Below, piece by piece: positions 1 through 13,190 of a DNA stretch of 64,000 nucleotides (position 1 is its first letter; each line of letters starts with the position of its first letter). A program made the position numbers and the translations under genes. This DNA comes from Torreya grandis. Taxonomy: Eukaryota; Streptophyta; Pinopsida; Cupressales; Taxaceae. Below the pieces are notes generated by a model. It was not told where the DNA came from and ran no database searches. It worked only from the letters and a program-made list of their open reading frames with translations. The stretch lies in assembly GCA_037957365.1 (NCBI GenBank), contig JARHVA010000122.1, positions 4,198,501 through 4,262,500 on the forward strand. The letters run 5' to 3'.

Positions 1-455
1 GATATTAGAGAAAACATATAACCATCACTCATAAAAACATGCATTTAAATGTACTATGTGGTGTTTGTATGGTTCCTTGTCGAATATATCCACCCCCAAC
101 TTAGACATCTACTACACCCTCCCTGATGATGATCCCCTTCCATATCTATCTCAAGATTGGATTATCTCTGGTATCCACCTTAGTAATGTAAATGGTAGTT
201 AGCCCGTGTCAATAATAATCAAGAAAATTCTACTAAAGTACAATAATAATGAATAATTATGATCAATATACATATGAAACTCATGTACAACTAACCAATA
301 TAAATGAGTCACACAATACTCATTATACGTCTATCTAAACATCAACACAAATTAAAATAGTTTTATACAATAGTAATTAACCATTATTAACCTTATTAAT
401 ATCATTTCAATGAGCAAATCAAGTCTAATGAGAAAGTTGGGAAGTAACATCAACA
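1..455 (-). repeat. 3' LTR (truncated by window start) of the first Gypsy element
   Basis: Matches 5417-5871 along its whole length with many substitutions and small indels. For example, both copies carry CATATAACCAT near the left end and a shared run around ATATCTCCACCCC. The right edge (TG on the minus strand) is set by the adjoining polypyrimidine run, which is the polypurine tract on the minus strand. The left edge lies outside the window. Confidence 0.8.
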
Positions 456-471
456 CCCCCCCTCCCTTAAA
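456..471 (-). other. Polypurine tract of the first Gypsy element
   Basis: On the minus strand this is an A/G run (TTAAGGGAGGGGGG) ending directly at the TG of the LTR. This is the expected plus-strand primer position for reverse transcription. Confidence 0.7.
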
Positions 472-735
472 ATTGGTCATCGTCTCAGTAACACTTATTT
501 CAAACCATAGTTTTGAAATTAAACAATGCATAGTAGAAAATTAGGTACAATCAATAAATGTTTTAAATAAATTAATGTGGAAGAAACCTATAGATGCCAT
601 CATATAATTATGAAGTGTAACTATCCTTAGAATATTGATCCTACTAGTCCTTACACTATGACATTTCCCTATTATGCAAATTAAGTTTGTGATTGTCAAT
701 TATTTTGACTAGTTGTACTGTGACCACCTTGAGAT

Positions 736-1770
736 CTAGAATATATAAATATTCCAATCCAATACATGAGAAGGATTAGCTACATACTTTTTAAGATAGG
801 ACACATGGAAAACATTATGCAAGAGAGGTAGAGCTAGTGGAAAATCAAGCCTATATGCTATGGGATTTATCACTTCCAATACCTGAAAGGATCCCACATA
901 TTTTGGTGAAATTTTCACTGATTTACCAAACTTAATTGAGCTATTATAAGGCTTAACCCATAAAAATACTTTATCACAAACATAAAACTACCTTGATGTC
1001 CTTTTCATATCAACATATATTTTTTTTAATCTATGATTGGCCTCAACCAACCATTGCCTAATTGATTTACATTGCTCTTCCATATCCACAATCATTTCAA
1101 GACCAAGGATTACCATGTTTTCAAGCTTATCCCAACTGATTGGTGTTCAACATATCCTTCCATATAAAGCTTAAAATGGATCCATATTTAAAGTTGATTG
1201 GTAATATTTATTATAAATAAACTCTACTAGTGGTAGATACTCCTACCACTTGTATTGTTGATCCATGAAATACATTCAAATAATATCTTCTAGAACTTGG
1301 TTTACCCTCTCAGTTTGTTCATCCATTTTAGGATGATATGTAGTACTAAAATTCAACTATATGCCCAAAGATAAATTTAGAGTCAACAAAAACCTATATG
1401 TCATTCTTAGATCTTGATCATAAATGATCTTCTTCAAAAACCCATATTACTACACCTCTTTCACAAATCTTTTTGCAATCATAGGTGAATCATCTATTGA
1501 ATTACTCAATATGAAGTGAGATACCTTGGTTTTTTTGTCAACTACCACCAAGATCATGTCACACCAATTCTATGATAATATTAAACCTTTAAAATATTCC
1601 ATACTAATTACCTATTACTTCTATTCTGGTATATCATGAGGATATAACAATCCTGCCAGATGCACATGTTTAACCTTCACATGTTGACATTCCAAACAAT
1701 GAAACATAAAATATGTTACATCTTTTTTAATTCCCTTCTATAAATAGATGGGTCTTAACTTAGACATGTG
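736..1770 (-). pseudogene. Gypsy integrase remnant
   Basis: Translating the minus strand across several frames gives a recognisable integrase in order. Near 1640-1700 is a zinc-binding tail (CLECQHVKVKHVHLAGLL), followed by LYPHDIPE and a region leading into the catalytic core near 1600. TYHPKMDEQTERVNQVLEDI at about 1290-1350 holds the region of the catalytic glutamate. The C-terminal barrel at 736-918 contains SPKYVGSFQVLEVINPIAYR and HNVFHVSYLKKYV, the usual chromovirus integrase ending. Several in-frame stops break it (for example at the catalytic-core start), so it is a pseudogene. The expected role of an intact copy is insertion of the cDNA into nuclear DNA. Confidence 0.88.
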
Positions 1771-2139
1771 CTTATTCACTCCAAGATGACATGAATAAGG
1801 GGCATTGTGCAATTCCTTTAGCACCATACTCCTCAAATTCTCTCTATCAAGTACATATATTCTATCATTATACTTTAAGAGATCATCATTCTCCAAATTG
1901 AGTCCTTTAAACTTAGGGTTCTGAGCATTCTATGATAAAGCTTTCTTAATATTCTCATATAATTCATCTTTAGGGGATAATTTAATAACCTAATCATGCA
2001 AAGTACTCCTAATAGTATCCAAATTTGTTATGTATCTTCTACAATTTAGGTCATAGACAACTCTATTTTCCTTACCCTTGATGCAACTAATATCAAAATT
2101 ATAGTCAAATAAGAACTCTAGCTATTGCATTTAATAAGA

Positions 2140-2720
2140 ATTTAGGTTAAGTTGAGTGAAGATATATTTGAGCCCCAAGTTTTTAGTCTAGAGTTAAATG
2201 GATTTCCCAATAGATAATGCCTCCAAACTTTCAAGGCATGCAATATTGTAGTAAGTTTCAGATCATGTGGGGCATAATTTTCCTCATATGGATTAAGCTT
2301 CTTAGACTCATACACTAAAAATAAACCATATTTTATAAAAAATTCTCCAAGACCATCCCTAGATGCATATGTAATTACTAATAACTTACCATTAAGATCA
2401 AAAACTCTTAGCACAAGTGCCAAATTAAGCCACCTTTTTAGGTCATGAAAATATTTTTTCCACTTATCTGACCAAATAAAACTCTTATTCTTTCAGTGAA
2501 GAGAGGTAATTTGGGTTAGCTATTTTTGAGAAATTTGGAATAGAATTCCTGTAATAACCTTTTAATCCCATAAAAATTCTCACTTCATGAACATTTTTAT
2601 TTGATGGCCACTCCATTATGTCTCATACCTTTGTCAAATTAACTAAAATTCCATCTAAAGAGATAATGTGCCCGAAATATTACACTTTCCTCTAGAAAAA
2701 TGCATATTTAGATAATATAA
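2140..2720 (-). pseudogene. Gypsy RT C-terminal end and RNase H remnant
   Basis: The stretch 2142-2423 on the minus strand encodes an RNase H-like sequence. It contains ASRDGLGEFF, YESKKLNPYEENYAPHDLKL and HALKVWRHYLLGNPF, matching the D-A-S...E-N-Y...H-D-L-E-L pattern of Gypsy RNase H. Upstream (2430-2720) the RT thumb region is legible: SLDGILVNLTKV, then DIMEWPS and HEVRIF near 2580-2690. The RT palm with the YVDD box is absent, because the coding sequence stops at the palindrome at 2720. The element therefore lost its RT N-terminal half by rearrangement rather than by point mutation. Confidence 0.85.
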
Positions 2721-3016
2721 ATGGTCATATTTATATATAAATAAATATGAACATATATAAATGGTCATATTTATATGTAAATAAATATGACCATATATAG
2801 ATGGTCATATTTATATGCAAATAAATATGACCATATATAAATGGTCATATTTATATATAAATAAATATGACCATTTATGTTATCCAAATGTGCATTTTTC
2901 TAGAGGAAAGTGTAATATTTGGAGCACATTATCTCTTCAAATGGAATTTTAGTTGATTTGACAAAGGTATGAGACATAATGGAGTGGCCATAAAATAAAA
3001 ATGTTCATGAAGTGAG
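2579..3016. repeat. Large palindrome (about 150-bp arms) carrying an RT fragment
   Basis: The left arm 2579-2720 (CTCACTTCATGAAC...) reappears as its reverse complement at about 2880-3016 (...GTTCATGAAGTGAG) with few differences. Both arms carry the same RT fragment, so a piece of the element was duplicated in inverted orientation. The middle is the 40-bp tandem array at 2721-2880, whose units are themselves self-complementary, so nearly the whole 438 bp can fold on itself. Confidence 0.9.
2721..2880. repeat. Four tandem 40-bp units, each palindromic
   Basis: Units start at exactly 2721, 2761, 2801 and 2841 with ATGGTCATATTTATAT. Each contains GGTCATATTTATAT followed by ATAAATATGACC, so each folds on itself. 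Single-base differences distinguish the units. A fifth related half-unit lies outside the palindrome at about 3028-3060. Confidence 0.93.
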
Positions 3017-3055
3017 GATTTATATACGGTCATATTTATTTATACATAAATATGA

Positions 3056-5416
<2,361 letters not shown>

Positions 5417-5871
5417 GAGATTAGAGTAAACATATAACCATGCACTTGTAAATAATATGCATTTAACTGTACTACATGGTGTGTGTGGTGTTCCTTGTCA
5501 AATATCTCCACCCCAACATAATGACCATCTATTTCACCCTAATTGATGATATTATCCCTACATATCTATCTAGAGAGATGACTATCTCCTTCATCAACCT
5601 CAATATTGTAAACATTAATTAGCTTATGTCAAGAATAATCAATAAAATACTACTAAAGCACAATAATACTAAGTAAGCATGATCAATATACATATTAAGA
5701 TCATGTATATCTATCCAAAAATAAATTATTCACATAATCATTATATGTCTATCCATACATCAACATAAATGAAAATATTTTGATACAATAGTAATTAACC
5801 ATCATTAACCATATTAATATCAATTTAATGAGAAAATTAAGTTTAGTGAAGAAATTGAGATGTAGCATATA
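5417..5871 (-). repeat. 5' LTR portion of the first Gypsy element
   Basis: Aligned with 1-455 at a constant offset, sharing TTAGAG, CATATAACCATG, GGTGTTCCTTGTC and AATATCTCCACCCC blocks. The right end near 5871 corresponds to the LTR start that follows the polypurine tract in the other copy. The LTR probably continues to the left of 5417. Confidence 0.75.
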
Positions 5872-5899
5872 GTCCTAACTGACTGGCATTATGAATTAT

Positions 5900-7400
5900 C
5901 ATAGGATTTTATAGTGGTTTTTTTTGTTCTAGTTTTATTTTTGAATGTCCAATTTTTGTTTATCAAAATCAATATACAAATATTTGAGCCAGGTCCATTA
6001 TCTATAGACACCTCTTTAATTTTTGCTTGGAGATAATTACATTAATATGTACCCATGTGGTAAATATTTGTATGGTCAAAAGTCACTTTATTATTAGAGG
6101 ATAAATATCCTTAAAGTTCTTAGAAGTTGGATGGATTAATGTTTTACAAAACTTTAGACTCTTATGAGGCTTTGTAAAAAATGTCCTTGTAGGAATTGGA
6201 TGTCTTAAGGTCCATAATACAAATTTGGGTCAATATTTTTTCAAGTTGGTTAATGATATTGAATATACCTTCAAAGGTAGGCAAATGAAAACTTGGAATG
6301 GTGATTTTTTACACCTCATAGTGATGGTACAATATTGAGATTTGATATTAATGATAGTGACATGGTTATCCATATATTGGATATGATTGACAATGGAATC
6401 AAATGGATGAGTGGTTTGATTTATATTATTGGTTTTTTTAATATTGGGTTTGTTTAATATGAATTTACTCATGTTTTGTAAATGTATCTTGATATATCCC
6501 TAATTTATGATTATTAGACAAGGATGCATGATTCTCTACACCTATTTCACCATGATAAATTAAGTCCTGGACATAGTATTTAAGTCTCATACATGTATTT
6601 TTGGAGTTCCCTTTAATCTTATGGTATTCATAATATTCACTTTCTATATAACATTCATGTTTTGGAGTATGTTCATCAAAGGGTTTTATGTGAAAAGAAA
6701 TTATGTATTTGAGTGGTGATAATGATGATTGGTTTTGATTTTGATTTTTATAATTATTTTGATTTTGATTTTGATGAGAATTAGGATTATGATTTAGATA
6801 ACCCTGATTGGTTAGTGGATTGTTTGATTTTTTGATTTGAAGGATTGTTTGATAGGTTGTGTTGAAGATTAGATATCTCTTTTCTCAACCTTTAGAGATG
6901 GTATGATATGGTAAAGACATGATTTTTTTGTGATGTGTTATCTATAACTACTTTTCCGTTACCCACATAGGATTGGTAAATAATTCCAAGATATTCATTG
7001 GATGACTCTATAAATTCCTTATCCTTACCCAAGGTGGTGCTAGGTGGGTTTTGATCTTGTTTAGGAAGGCTTATGTTACTTTTATAAATGAGGGTAGGTA
7101 AGTTCATAAGATAAAAATTGGGTAAGAAATTATCTATTAGATCTAAAATACATTAAAAAAATTTATTTTTATTTGCTAAGAGGTAATCAGTAACATGAGA
7201 TGGTGGTTCCTCAAGTAGGTTAACATCATCTTAAATTTTGTCTTGGAAAGGTATGTTATCATTATCATTGATCTCAACATGTTATTATTGATTTTCAAAA
7301 TGTAAAATGTTATTTCAAAAGAGTTCTTATATATTTGGATTATATTGAGGATTTTTTAAGTAGGTTTGATGCCTAGTGATTAGAGATGTAAATTAAAAGT
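5900..7400 (-). pseudogene. Tat/Ogre-like Gypsy gag remnant (copy 1)
   Basis: The minus strand from about 6660 down to 6530 reads YYEYHKIKGNSKNT, then CMRLKYYVQDLIYHGEIGVE. This is the spacing of the gag C-terminal zinc motif of Tat-like elements (CxYHxxxGHxxxxCxxLKxxIQDLI), with the first Cys changed to Tyr and the second His to Asn. Upstream is a Q/N-rich stretch (QNQNNYKNQNQNQ, 6720-6780). Further upstream (6892-7107) is an open stretch with no clear domain. Downstream at 6230-6472 the frame stays open (HPFDSIVNHIQYMDNHV) but I recognise no protease. It ends near the LTR at 5871, so the first Gypsy element probably landed here or deleted the rest. Confidence 0.65.
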
Positions 7401-7659
7401 TATGTTCTTAACTCAAAAAAATTATGACTCCAAAATTAAAATACAATTTTTTTGAAGGATTTTTTATTTATTTTGTACTTAGTTATTTTAAACAAAAAAT
7501 TGTTTAATTTCAAAAACAAAATTATTTTGAAAACTTAAAGAAATTAGATTTTAAACCTTGATTTTATACCCACAACAAATCATTAAATTATAATTTTTTC
7601 CCAAGGAGATAAATAAAATATAAATAAATAATCTATAATTAAACATATAACATGAAAAA

Positions 7660-8856
7660 TGTATGCAATCAAAAATACATCATGTAAATAAATCAATCCT
7701 AACATAGAAAAGATATATCATACTTACACTTTCGATTGGGGATACATTAGATAATCAGGAACATGACCAATATGGGGATCCACTAGACCCAATTAGGGGA
7801 TATATTACCAAAATAAAAAATGATAGGGAGGGTTCCAAAGCCTCTAGTCAATCATAATCATGAAATAACCCTAACTAAGCCCTATGTTTTAATATTTCAC
7901 TAAACTAATAACAAGTAAAGTAATGTCTAATCTAGTGTTCACCAAAGATTGTAGCACAAAGTGAGGTTAATAAATAATAAAAGTAAATATGAATAAAAGA
8001 CATATACTTAAATCAATGTATACAGAATCCTAATGCATGGAGGATAAGTATAAATGCATATCTATATAATCTTAAAAAGGAGGAACAAATTGAGGAATAC
8101 TTACCTTTGAATATGAACCCATCAAGCCTGAATCTCTCCCTTGGACAAGGTTATTCACAAGAGGTTGTTATGACATGTAAGGATGACAAGGATAAATTAG
8201 CTCTAGGCTACACAACCTATTAATGCATCCAAAAGACTTCTCCATAAGACAAGATCCATATCTCCAAAGAAAGTATGACACCCTAAGTTTGATCCTCAAG
8301 TAGAATGGTGGATAAGAAAATGAACAATAGCTCTTACTTCTTCTCTTCTCTAAATCGTGAAATGATCTTATATATATAAGTGGATTTAACCCTAATACCT
8401 TCCAAAAAATTTAGCCAATAGGGTCGACCCAATTGACCTAATACTGTTATGGAAAAAAATTCACTAGGTCATGGGCTAGGTCAACCAAGAGCCGACCTAG
8501 ACCCTAAATGAATTTTACCCAAAATAGTATAGGGTTAACCCAATCAACATAGTACAATAAATAGTCAAAAGGGAGTTTAGGTTAGGAAAAGGGGTAAAAA
8601 AGGTGGGAAATGATTAAGGAGTGTGTAATATATAATAACAAGCTTAGGACTATGGTTTTTAGGAGATAAGTGTGTATATAACAAGTGGAAAAAGGGATAA
8701 TAATCATGTAAAGTACCAATGGTCTACCCACCCCTTTCCCAGTGCACCCCTTAAGGCATACACTCAGAGAGATTAAGACTCAATGGGTTCCTAAAAGATA
8801 AAGAGCATCAGTAGTTGGAAAAATTTTGAAATTATTATGTGTATGCATATGCCCCA
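7660..8856 (-). repeat. LTR copy A of a Tat-like element
   Basis: About 1.2 kb that aligns end to end with 22681-23868. Both copies begin TGT(A/T)TGCAAT and end in a CA just after GTGTAT(G/A)CATA. Shared blocks include ATTGGGGATACATTA, ACCCAATTAGGGGAT and GAGGGTTCCAAA. The edges end abruptly in both copies, which fits LTR boundaries. No convincing polypurine tract lies at 8857 and no primer site left of 7660, so it could be the 3' LTR of a decayed element or a solo LTR. It carries three copies of the ACTAGGTC/GACCTAGT motif. Confidence 0.75.
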
Positions 8857-9650
8857 CTCGAAGGTCATCATGTGTCACGCGAGTGCAACATGGGATGGTG
8901 CTTCAAGAATATAACATGATAACACATAACATTGATGATAATTAACATTGAAAAACACATACCTTTACTTGCCTTAGTACTATAGATAAAGAAGGAGATT
9001 GTAAGAGAAGTGAAGGCATATAATGTGAAGAACATTAGGTGAACCTGTAGAGATTAGTGTAAAAAAGAGTGAAAAAGAGATTTTTTTTGAATATAAGAAT
9101 ATAGTAGTGAAAAATATTATCTATGATGTCATGATTCCAAAAAATTTATGGTTAAAAAAATAAGTGAGTAAAAACAAAGATATGAGTAAAAAATGAATTT
9201 GAGGGTAAATATTTGAAAGGTAAAGAAGTGTGAAAAGTAATTTTAAATAGGGTGAAAAGGAAGTCATTTGCTTTTGTTTAACTTGTTTTGAGAGAGAAAT
9301 AGAGCATGGAGAGACCAAACAAAAGGCAATAGAGATAAGATGGTGAGAAGATGAAAGATAAGATGAGATAGATGCCTAGTGGCTATAGTAGGTGCAACAT
9401 AGGTAGGAAACTAAGAATTTCAAACTTGCTTTTGAACATTTTATTTAAAATTAAGTGTTTTATTGAAATTTGTAAATTAGGATAATTCTATAAATTGAAA
9501 TAAACCCTAGATATTTGTTAAGGGTACAAAAGGCCAAAAAGGGAAAGGGGTTGAAAGGAATTGGAGTAATAATTATCGAAGGCATTTATTACAACCAAGA
9601 AAGGAGTCAGTAGTTTAAATCAACTAGGTCAACCCAATCGACCTAGTAGG
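8421..9650. repeat. Dispersed ACTAGGTC..GACCTAGT motif copies (left cluster)
   Basis: Variants of a roughly 25-bp imperfect palindrome occur at 8421-8444, 8463-8511 and 8531-8554 inside LTR copy A, and at about 9624-9648 outside it. The copy at 9624-9648 is nearly a perfect palindrome, with outer 8-mers ACTAGGTC and GACCTAGT. See the right cluster at 21001-23570. Confidence 0.75.
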
Positions 9651-9960
9651 CTGAAAATTTGGATTTGACACTATCAAATTAGTAGGTGTAGGATGACTTA
9701 GTTAATTTTACAAGCTATCAACTTAGTACCTCACTATCAAATTATTACTAAAGGGGGGAAATGAAAGGGTTGAATTATTTTGTTAAGTCAACATGGTCAA
9801 AATGAGGAAAATTTGGTCAACTTATTGTTTGAGTAAGTGGTAAGAATAGTACAAAAATGCATGAAATAGGCTAAAATAGTACTAGAAAGGCCCAAAATGC
9901 CTGACTAAGTACTAAAATGGCCAAGTAGGTAAAAAATAGGTCAAATTGGTTAAAAATGGA
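8857..9960. other. No gene recognised; possible internal sequence of a Tat-like element
   Basis: AT-rich, purine-biased on the plus strand (GAGAGAAATAGAGCATGGAGAG near 9290). It contains one copy of the palindromic motif at 9624. No coding region is recognisable. Confidence 0.4.
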
Positions 9961-10049
9961 TAGATTAAGGCAAATTAAGGTTGTTTTTATTAATATTTGA
10001 AAAGAATATATTTAATTATAAGTGACATGGAGCTCTAACACACATTTTT

Positions 10050-12007
10050 TTATTTGATAGTTGTAGGGGCATCTAAGATTTTGGTGATTGGTGGATGCAA
10101 CATGGTTCTTAGACATTTTGGAGTGATTGATAGTGGAGGACCAATATAGGTTGGTCACAATAGGCCTAGGAGGTATTATGGATATGTGTCAAGTACCATT
10201 AAGTACTGATCTTTTAGTCATGTTCATGGGAGCCTAAGAATGATTTACTAACACTTTTAGATAGGTAGTGGATGGGGATACCATTGAGGTGGGTATCACC
10301 CTAGAGGATTTCCATGTTTTTCTTGGACTTTTGATAGGAGGTACGCTGGTGATCATGGGGTACCAAACATAAAATAATAGAGGCAAGCCTTAGCCTTGTG
10401 GGTGATGGGCTCAGATAAGATATATCTTAGGATGAGAGTTAACTTCTTTGACATGTATACAACTTAGATTATGGATATGAAAAAGGTAGTGATATGACTT
10501 GTGATAGCATGGGTATTGTGTCATAAGTTGGATGACAAGGTATTGATGTATGCAATAGCCTTACACCAGTCTATTTTAGAGTAGGGGCATGATATGATCT
10601 AGGTTCTATAATCTAGGTCCATCTCATGAATGATATGTATGGGATGTTATATAGAGGGTAGAAGAACATGTGTCTAGTGATTTTTTTGAGTTATTAGTTA
10701 TATGAGAGGTTCCCAATGTATCAACCAGCTAAGTTACCCTATGTGGTCGATGATCGAATACCTCAGGTGCAAAGATGGTGATAAGATCAAGTGGTGTAAG
10801 CCATGCCCCATATGCTATTAATATAGATATTCACATGATTAGATATTATGTGGTAGGTATATGGGGACATTGTGATACTATGGTTGAGTTGGAGGATAAT
10901 GGCACAAACATTAACATGAGCATAGATTATAGGCCACTATACCTAGTGGATAGAGCTGCATCTAATGGCACACATACCAAGATAGTTGGGACTCCCTCAC
11001 TTAGTAGGTATAATAGTGGTTCCCATGTTTTAGGATAAACATGAAAGAGAGTTGAGGGGGAGAAGAGGACTGGGACCACTAGTTACTAGACCAAAGATCA
11101 AACCATAGTGTGAGAGACCATGGACAAGTTGAGCACAATGGCCAGTAGATAGAGAGGAGATGGATGTGGATGTAAGAGTGCTAGAGGTACCACAACCAAC
11201 ACCATATTAGGAGGAATGATGACCACCTTAATAATACCAGTGATGAAGACACTAACAATGAGATAAATAACATAGGGTGGTCATCCTAAATGACCCATTA
11301 GTCAGCCTAAGATAGAGTTGGTCGATAGATGCATCACTCATGTAAGGCTTTAGATGGGCATGGGTGGTGACCCTTAGGTTTGAATTAGTTGGGTGGTGTT
11401 CTAAAAATTAATTACTTAGAAGATGAGCTAATGGATAGACCATGCTCAATGGTCTCATATATGGGGAGATGGTGATAGGTGACACTCAGAAAAGTAATCA
11501 TAGATGGCTGAAATTTACTTAAGATTTTTTTTGAGATAGATTATAGATAGATAGATTTTGAGATACATCTATGATATAATATATATCTAGTTTGAATTTT
11601 TAAGATACTATGGAGGAAGATACTAGAGGGGGATCCCTAGTGAGGGGAGTACTCCATGAGATCTTAGACAAAGCATTGATGCCATATGACCTTGTTACAC
11701 TAGATGATCATGTGATACCATATGCTCCAGTGAAGGTGAGATGGTTTAGACTATCAGGAGAGGATATGCGATAAGTATATGAATGTAGGGATGAATGATA
11801 GACACCATCATAGGTTGGAGTGTGATAATTACATGCATGGTAGGCCTTGGATTAGGAGAGAGCCATGCTTATGGCTACCATGACTTAGTTGGCATAGGTA
11901 CAGGCTCAGGTGGCCAACCTATAAGGATATGTGATAGGTTTGAGATCTTAGCAAACCTCTTTATAGCATACTATTTAGAGGGGAATATCCAAGGCATCTA
12001 TGTGTAG
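10050..12007 (+). pseudogene. Possible plant mobile domain (PMD)-like protein remnant
   Basis: On the plus strand, 10265-10374 is open and reads VGITLEDFHVFLGLLIGG, preceded by FTNTFR and broken by TAG codons. This resembles the conserved T-L-x-D-V-x-x-L-L-G-L-x-x-x-G segment of the plant mobile domain (aminotransferase-like domain), which occurs in plant proteins such as MAIN and in transposons. Other coding-like pieces follow at 10540-10600 (DDKVLMYAIALHQSIL), 10775-11038 and about 11606-11772 (VLHEILDKALMPYDLV, PYAPVKVRWFRLSG). The strand is opposite to the flanking Tat-like gag. I cannot see a transposase. Only one short segment matches the family, so the assignment is tentative. Confidence 0.4.
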
Positions 12008-12081
12008 TATGTCTAAGCCAAGAGATAGATAGGATAGATCCCAACCTTAGAGTTAGAATGATGTATATTTTTGTAATTTAT

Positions 12082-12082
<1 letters not shown>

Positions 12083-12112
<30 letters not shown>
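12083..12112. repeat. (AT)n microsatellite beside a palindrome
   Basis: Pure AT dinucleotide run immediately left of the 12111-12374 palindrome, whose centre is another AT run. Confidence 0.9.
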
Positions 12113-12226
12113 TTCCTAGAGCATATGAAATAAAATAATAATACATGTGCTAAAAATAAATATATTGATGCATCCACAACCACAACCATAATACAAACAC
12201 ATAAGATCAACATCCAACTATAAAAA

Positions 12227-12260
<34 letters not shown>

Positions 12261-12374
12261 TTTTTATAGTTGGATGTTGATCTTATGTGTTTGTATTATG
12301 GTTGTGGTTGTGATGCATCAATATATTTATTTTTAGCACATGCATTATTATTTTATTTCATATGCTCTAGGAAA
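12111..12374. repeat. 264-bp near-perfect palindrome centred on (AT)n
   Basis: The left arm (12111-12228, starting ATTTCCTAGAGCATATGAAA) is repeated as its reverse complement ending TTTCATATGCTCTAGGAAAT at 12374. Across about 118 bp per arm I count only about two differences: one base missing in the CATC(C)ACAACC block and one mismatch beside ATGTGCT. The centre is an (AT)n run of about 28 bp. There is no coding capacity. It could be a foldback/MITE-like element or a recent template-switch palindrome. Confidence 0.95.
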
Positions 12375-12479
12375 TATGTGTTATGGTTTCTTTTTCTATC
12401 ATTATGTAGGATACATGTATAGCTAAAAATAAATAGGCAAAAAGGACTTGGATAAGTATAAACAATCAAAAACAAATGC

Positions 12480-12930
12480 AATACACACTATTTCATGTTT
12501 GGAAATGTGTAATAACAAGAAAATGACTAAGTATATACAACCAAAGAGTGGTAAGCAAGAGGACAAAAGTTTTTTTTTAAACCAAGACAATGATTGGCAC
12601 CAAATTAAAACAAGTAAAAACACACTAAATCATGTTGGAAAGTATGAAAATAATATAAAAACATGAAAATCACTTGAAAATAACAAATGGTATTAAAAAA
12701 GTCAATTAATTCAATCAATCATAATAAATCACGTTGGGAAGTATAAAAGAGAAACAAAATTGGTAAAAGTTGGTCTTAAATTTATCACTCTGATTCAAGA
12801 TGGGAGGTATAAAAAATTCAAGAAATGGTTGGATTCTTACATGAAATTGGAAAATAGGAAGATAAAAGTGGAAGAGTAAATAATTAATCATAAAACATAT
12901 TAAATCAAGACGGGAAGCATGTAAATGATG
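12480..12930 (+). repeat. Degenerate dispersed repeat (AAATCA.GTTGGGAAGTAT family)
   Basis: A motif resembling AATCANGTTGGGAAGTATAAA recurs at about 12496, 12630, 12728, 12794 and 12905, spaced roughly 65 to 135 bp apart. The longer surrounding segments are only weakly alike. It looks like an old minisatellite or decayed tandem array. Confidence 0.5.
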
Positions 12931-13012
12931 TGTAACTTCATAATCAATCAAATCTTATCTCATATTTGACACATGTAATTTTTATTGTAACTTAGATTAT
13001 TGAAAAAAATTA

Positions 13013-13190
13013 TGAGGAAGGCCAAGTCCTATCCATGGTCTTACACTGTAACTCACAAAAGGAACAACAATGAGGTGGAATAAATGTGAAAATCTTAGTA
13101 AAAGGGGACGTTGGTAATAGGAATGTGAAATTTTGGAAATTTGTGAGGAAGGCCAGATCCTATCCATGGTCTTACAATGCAACTCACAAA
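13013..13190 (+). repeat. Two-copy direct repeat, 130-bp period
   Basis: TGAGGAAGGCCA followed by TCCTATCCATGGTCTTACA and AACTCACAAA occurs at 13013 and again at 13143 with few differences. Both copies fall in frame-open minus-strand sequence of no recognised family. Confidence 0.85.

Noticed and set aside
2579..3016. CRISPR-like reading of the regularly spaced 40-bp repeats
   Set aside because: Units are contiguous with no unique spacers and lie in plant retrotransposon sequence; a tandem palindrome array.
8857..9060. Polypurine tract for LTR copy A
   Set aside because: No purine run adjoins 8856 on the minus strand, so I could not confirm it as a 3' LTR.
9036..9060. AACATTAGGTGAACCT near 9036 as a second primer-binding site
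   Set aside because: It resembles the reverse complement of sequence next to 22681, but the position is 180 bp outside the LTR copy and the orientation does not fit.
12013..12261. 82-codon minus-strand frame
   Set aside because: Runs through the AT microsatellites and one palindrome arm; explained by the repeat.
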